A stretch of 25,130 nt of DNA, taken from assembly GCA_043381765.1 (NCBI GenBank), contig JBHJMP010001054.1, forward strand, positions 1-25,130, read 5' to 3'. Of this stretch, positions 23,484 to 25,130 are shown in pieces. Positions within the stretch are counted from its first letter, which is position 1, and each line of letters starts with the position of its first letter. The position numbers and the translations under genes are program-made. The notes beneath the pieces are model-generated. The model had not been told where the DNA came from. It was given only the letters and a program-made list of their open reading frames with translations, and ran no database searches. The DNA comes from Collodictyon triciliatum. Taxonomy: Eukaryota > CRuMs.

Positions 23484-23879
23484 AGGGAGTCGAAAACAGT
23501 CGGTTCCTTCTGATAGAGCAGCGGACATCGACGGGGCATTTTATTATGGCAACTCCATTGTATCTGGTGCTCTTTTACCTCTGAAGCCAAAGGCGAAGAC
23601 ATCAGGTCACAAGCAACGTACTAGATTGAATGTGTTGGTCCCACCTTAAAGCGACTCGACGAGGCTGTGTGTGAAGGCACGAGTGGAGGTATGTCCCATT
23701 CACTTTGTGATTACAAATCATTTGAACTGCAGGTATTGCCGATGGCGCAAAAGGAACGAGAGAAGCCCGCTGCTTTTGTTGACTGCTCAAGGCCATCTCT
23801 TATCTCCTTGCGTTTGGGCAAGAAACCAGAATCCGACGAGGGGGGCCCACAAGAAAAGGTATCATATTTGCGCATTTGA
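23484..23879 (+). CDS. Weak coding fragments, unknown product
   Basis: Two stretches look protein-like. One is open in frame from 23482 to the TAA at 23647 (QSVPSDRAADIDGAFYYGNS, IVSGALLPLKPKAKTSGHKQ). The other runs from an acceptor CTGCAG at 23732 to a TGA at 23877 (AQKEREKPAAFVDCSRPSLI, SLRLGKKPESDEGGPQEK). They can be joined in phase 0 through a GTGTTG donor near 23634, but no start codon or first exon is visible, and the space before 23484 is the 3' end of another gene. A GTATCA donor at 23859 could carry the reading further, which would put it antisense to the next gene. No family recognised. Confidence 0.28.
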
Positions 23880-23883
23880 ATGA

Positions 23884-23945
23884 GAGCACGAGAGAGAGAG
23901 TGAGAGAGAAAGGAAGAAAGAAAGGAGAGAGGAGAGAAGAAGAGA
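23884..23945. repeat. GA-rich purine tract
   Basis: Sixty bases of almost pure A and G, with GA dinucleotide runs, lie between the weak plus-strand fragments and the end of the minus-strand gene. Confidence 0.75.
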
Positions 23946-23998
23946 ATAAGAATGAAGAGTCACAAAAAAGGAGGCGCTCTGTGGGAAATGAAACAACG

Positions 23999-24938
23999 TT
24001 ATTCGTGCGGTGGATTGCTCGCATGTCCATGGACTGGGGCGGCTTCGATGCTGACAGACTTGCGCAGATTTCCAAGGATGTTGACGATTTCTTGGGTGGA
24101 TACGTGCAGCAGTGTCTTCCTCTGCGATGGTGATGATAAATAAATGAATAAATAGAAAAGAAAACCCAGCGTGTGGAGGAAAGAAGAGCGAATCGATTCC
24201 ATCGGCAGTGTGATTGGACGTGGCGCAGATTATTATTCTTATTACTTTGTGTGTGTGTGTGCAAAAGAACGAGAAATCATGATGGAGGGTTAATCATCGT
24301 GCCAAAGAAAAAGAAAAGCATGCGGTTGTGATGCAGCCTCCTCTGCGCCTTGAAACAAACCTTCTCTCGCTGGATGATTGAACGGGCCTCTTTCTCCTTT
24401 TTGATTTCCTCCACAAGGAGCCTCTTGAATCCAGACTCCATCGGCTCTGGGAAAATGCGCGCCATAAAGAATAATAATTAATAATTAATAAGATAGAGAT
24501 AGATATAGAAATAAAAAATGAAGAAAAAAGTGATTGAAAAAGAGAAGGACAGAGATGTGGTAAAATGGAAACAAACAGCAAGTAAACGAATAATTATACA
24601 AAGAAAGAAAGGAAGAACGGAAATGAATTGAGCGTAATCCCAGAGAATAAACACTCGCGTATCAGAATCATGTAGTGATTTGCAGTGAGATAGATTGACA
24701 TGCAACATAGACACGCACGAGGCGCCTCAAGGGCAAAAGGAATCAGTGGGCCGTCGCTTAGCGGGCTCTCTGGAATGGCCGAGGCAAAAACCGGAGAGTC
24801 GCGCGGCAAAGGCGACGACGGGCGCGAGCGGGACGGTGTGGGCGGGTGTGGAGACTTTGGCGTGGGCGGTGCGGTCGTCCCCTTTGAGGGCGATGCGTGC
24901 GGTGGAAGATTAAGGTGCACGGAGAGAGACTGATAGGT
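23999..24938 (-). CDS. 3' exons of an unknown gene that runs off the right edge
   Basis: Minus-strand exons: 24938-24719, 24446-24361, 24121-23999 (TAA). Acceptors are CTCTGCAG, TTTTCCCAG and a long pyrimidine tract ending CACCATCGCAG; donors are GTGCGT and GTTTGT, and phases 1 and 0 match. Visible coding is 142 residues. The first exon is GC-rich and proline/serine-rich (PPHASPSKGTTAPPTPKSPH), hence probably disordered. The second is charged and helical (GFKRLLVEEIKKEKEARSII). The last reads LLHVSTQEIVNILGNLRKSV before a polar tail. The 5' part, including the start, lies beyond 25130. Family not recognised. The third exon overlaps a plus-strand frame of similar length; the minus reading is preferred because of its splice signals. 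Confidence 0.6.
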
Positions 24939-25019
24939 CTGCAGAGCGAAGAGACGATATAAGACATGGCAAGATGAGACAGAACGTAAATGGGCTTCTT
25001 TTTTTCCTTTATTTATTCT

Positions 25020-25130
25020 CGTTTTATTGTGTTTTATTGTGTTTTATTGTGTTTTATTGTGTTTTATTGTGTTTTATTGTGTTTTATTGTGTTTTATTGT
25101 GTTTTATTGTGTTTTATTGTGTTTTATTGT
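25020..25130. repeat. Decamer array (GTTTTATTGT)11, open at the window edge
   Basis: Eleven perfect copies of the 10-base unit run from 25021 to the last base of the window. It probably lies in an intron of the minus-strand gene that crosses the edge. Each unit carries one T4 tract, so the tracts recur about once per helical turn. Confidence 0.95.

Overview
The window is nuclear DNA from an intron-rich protist. Almost every gene is cut into short exons joined at GT-AG borders with matching phases, and the sequence is full of microsatellites (TTA, TAA, GAT, TATTG, TTTA, T-runs broken by C or G). The protein types seen (DENN domain, NHL propeller, long WD40 arrays, GCC2/GCC3 cysteine-rich repeats on a polytopic membrane protein) fit a free-living unicellular eukaryote. 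A foraminifer/rhizarian such as Reticulomyxa is my best guess, but the window alone cannot prove it. All exon joins were worked out by eye from reading frame, phase and splice signals; no transcript was available.

Layout. 1-861: T-rich flank and upstream region. 862-4139 (+): a 12-exon DENND6/FAM116-type Rab GEF gene. 4818-6037 (-): a 3-exon gene for a roughly 302-residue protein of unknown function, convergent with the first. 6038-7272: shared upstream region holding a 29-copy TATTG array. 7273-12882 (+): the centrepiece, a 1845-residue predicted membrane protein with a signal peptide on its own 34-base exon, 21 WD40 blades (3 x 7), a long cysteine-rich GCC2/GCC3-like stalk and about eight C-terminal membrane helices. 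13107-14841 (+): a coiled-coil plus NHL-propeller protein. 15863-17085 (-): a small three-exon gene beside a 423-base assembly gap (17139-17561). 18048-21407 (+): a 14-exon gene with a roughly 310-residue low-complexity N-terminus fused to an NmrA-like NAD(P)-binding domain. 22260-23402 (+): a four-exon gene for a 103-residue coiled-coil protein whose first coding exon is 9 bases. 23484-23879 (+): weak coding fragments. 23999-24938 (-): three 3' exons of a gene that runs off the right edge. 25021-25130: eleven copies of a 10-base repeat.

The genes do not form an operon or an obvious pathway. Common themes are membrane traffic (DENND6), surface sensing or adhesion (the WD40/cysteine-rich/membrane protein) and beta-propeller scaffolds (WD40 and NHL genes in tandem). 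The strongest structural pattern is that the microsatellites lie in introns and intergenic DNA and avoid reading frames. The 5.5-kb main exon of the WD40 gene is free of introns, while its neighbours have an intron every 50-300 coding bases.
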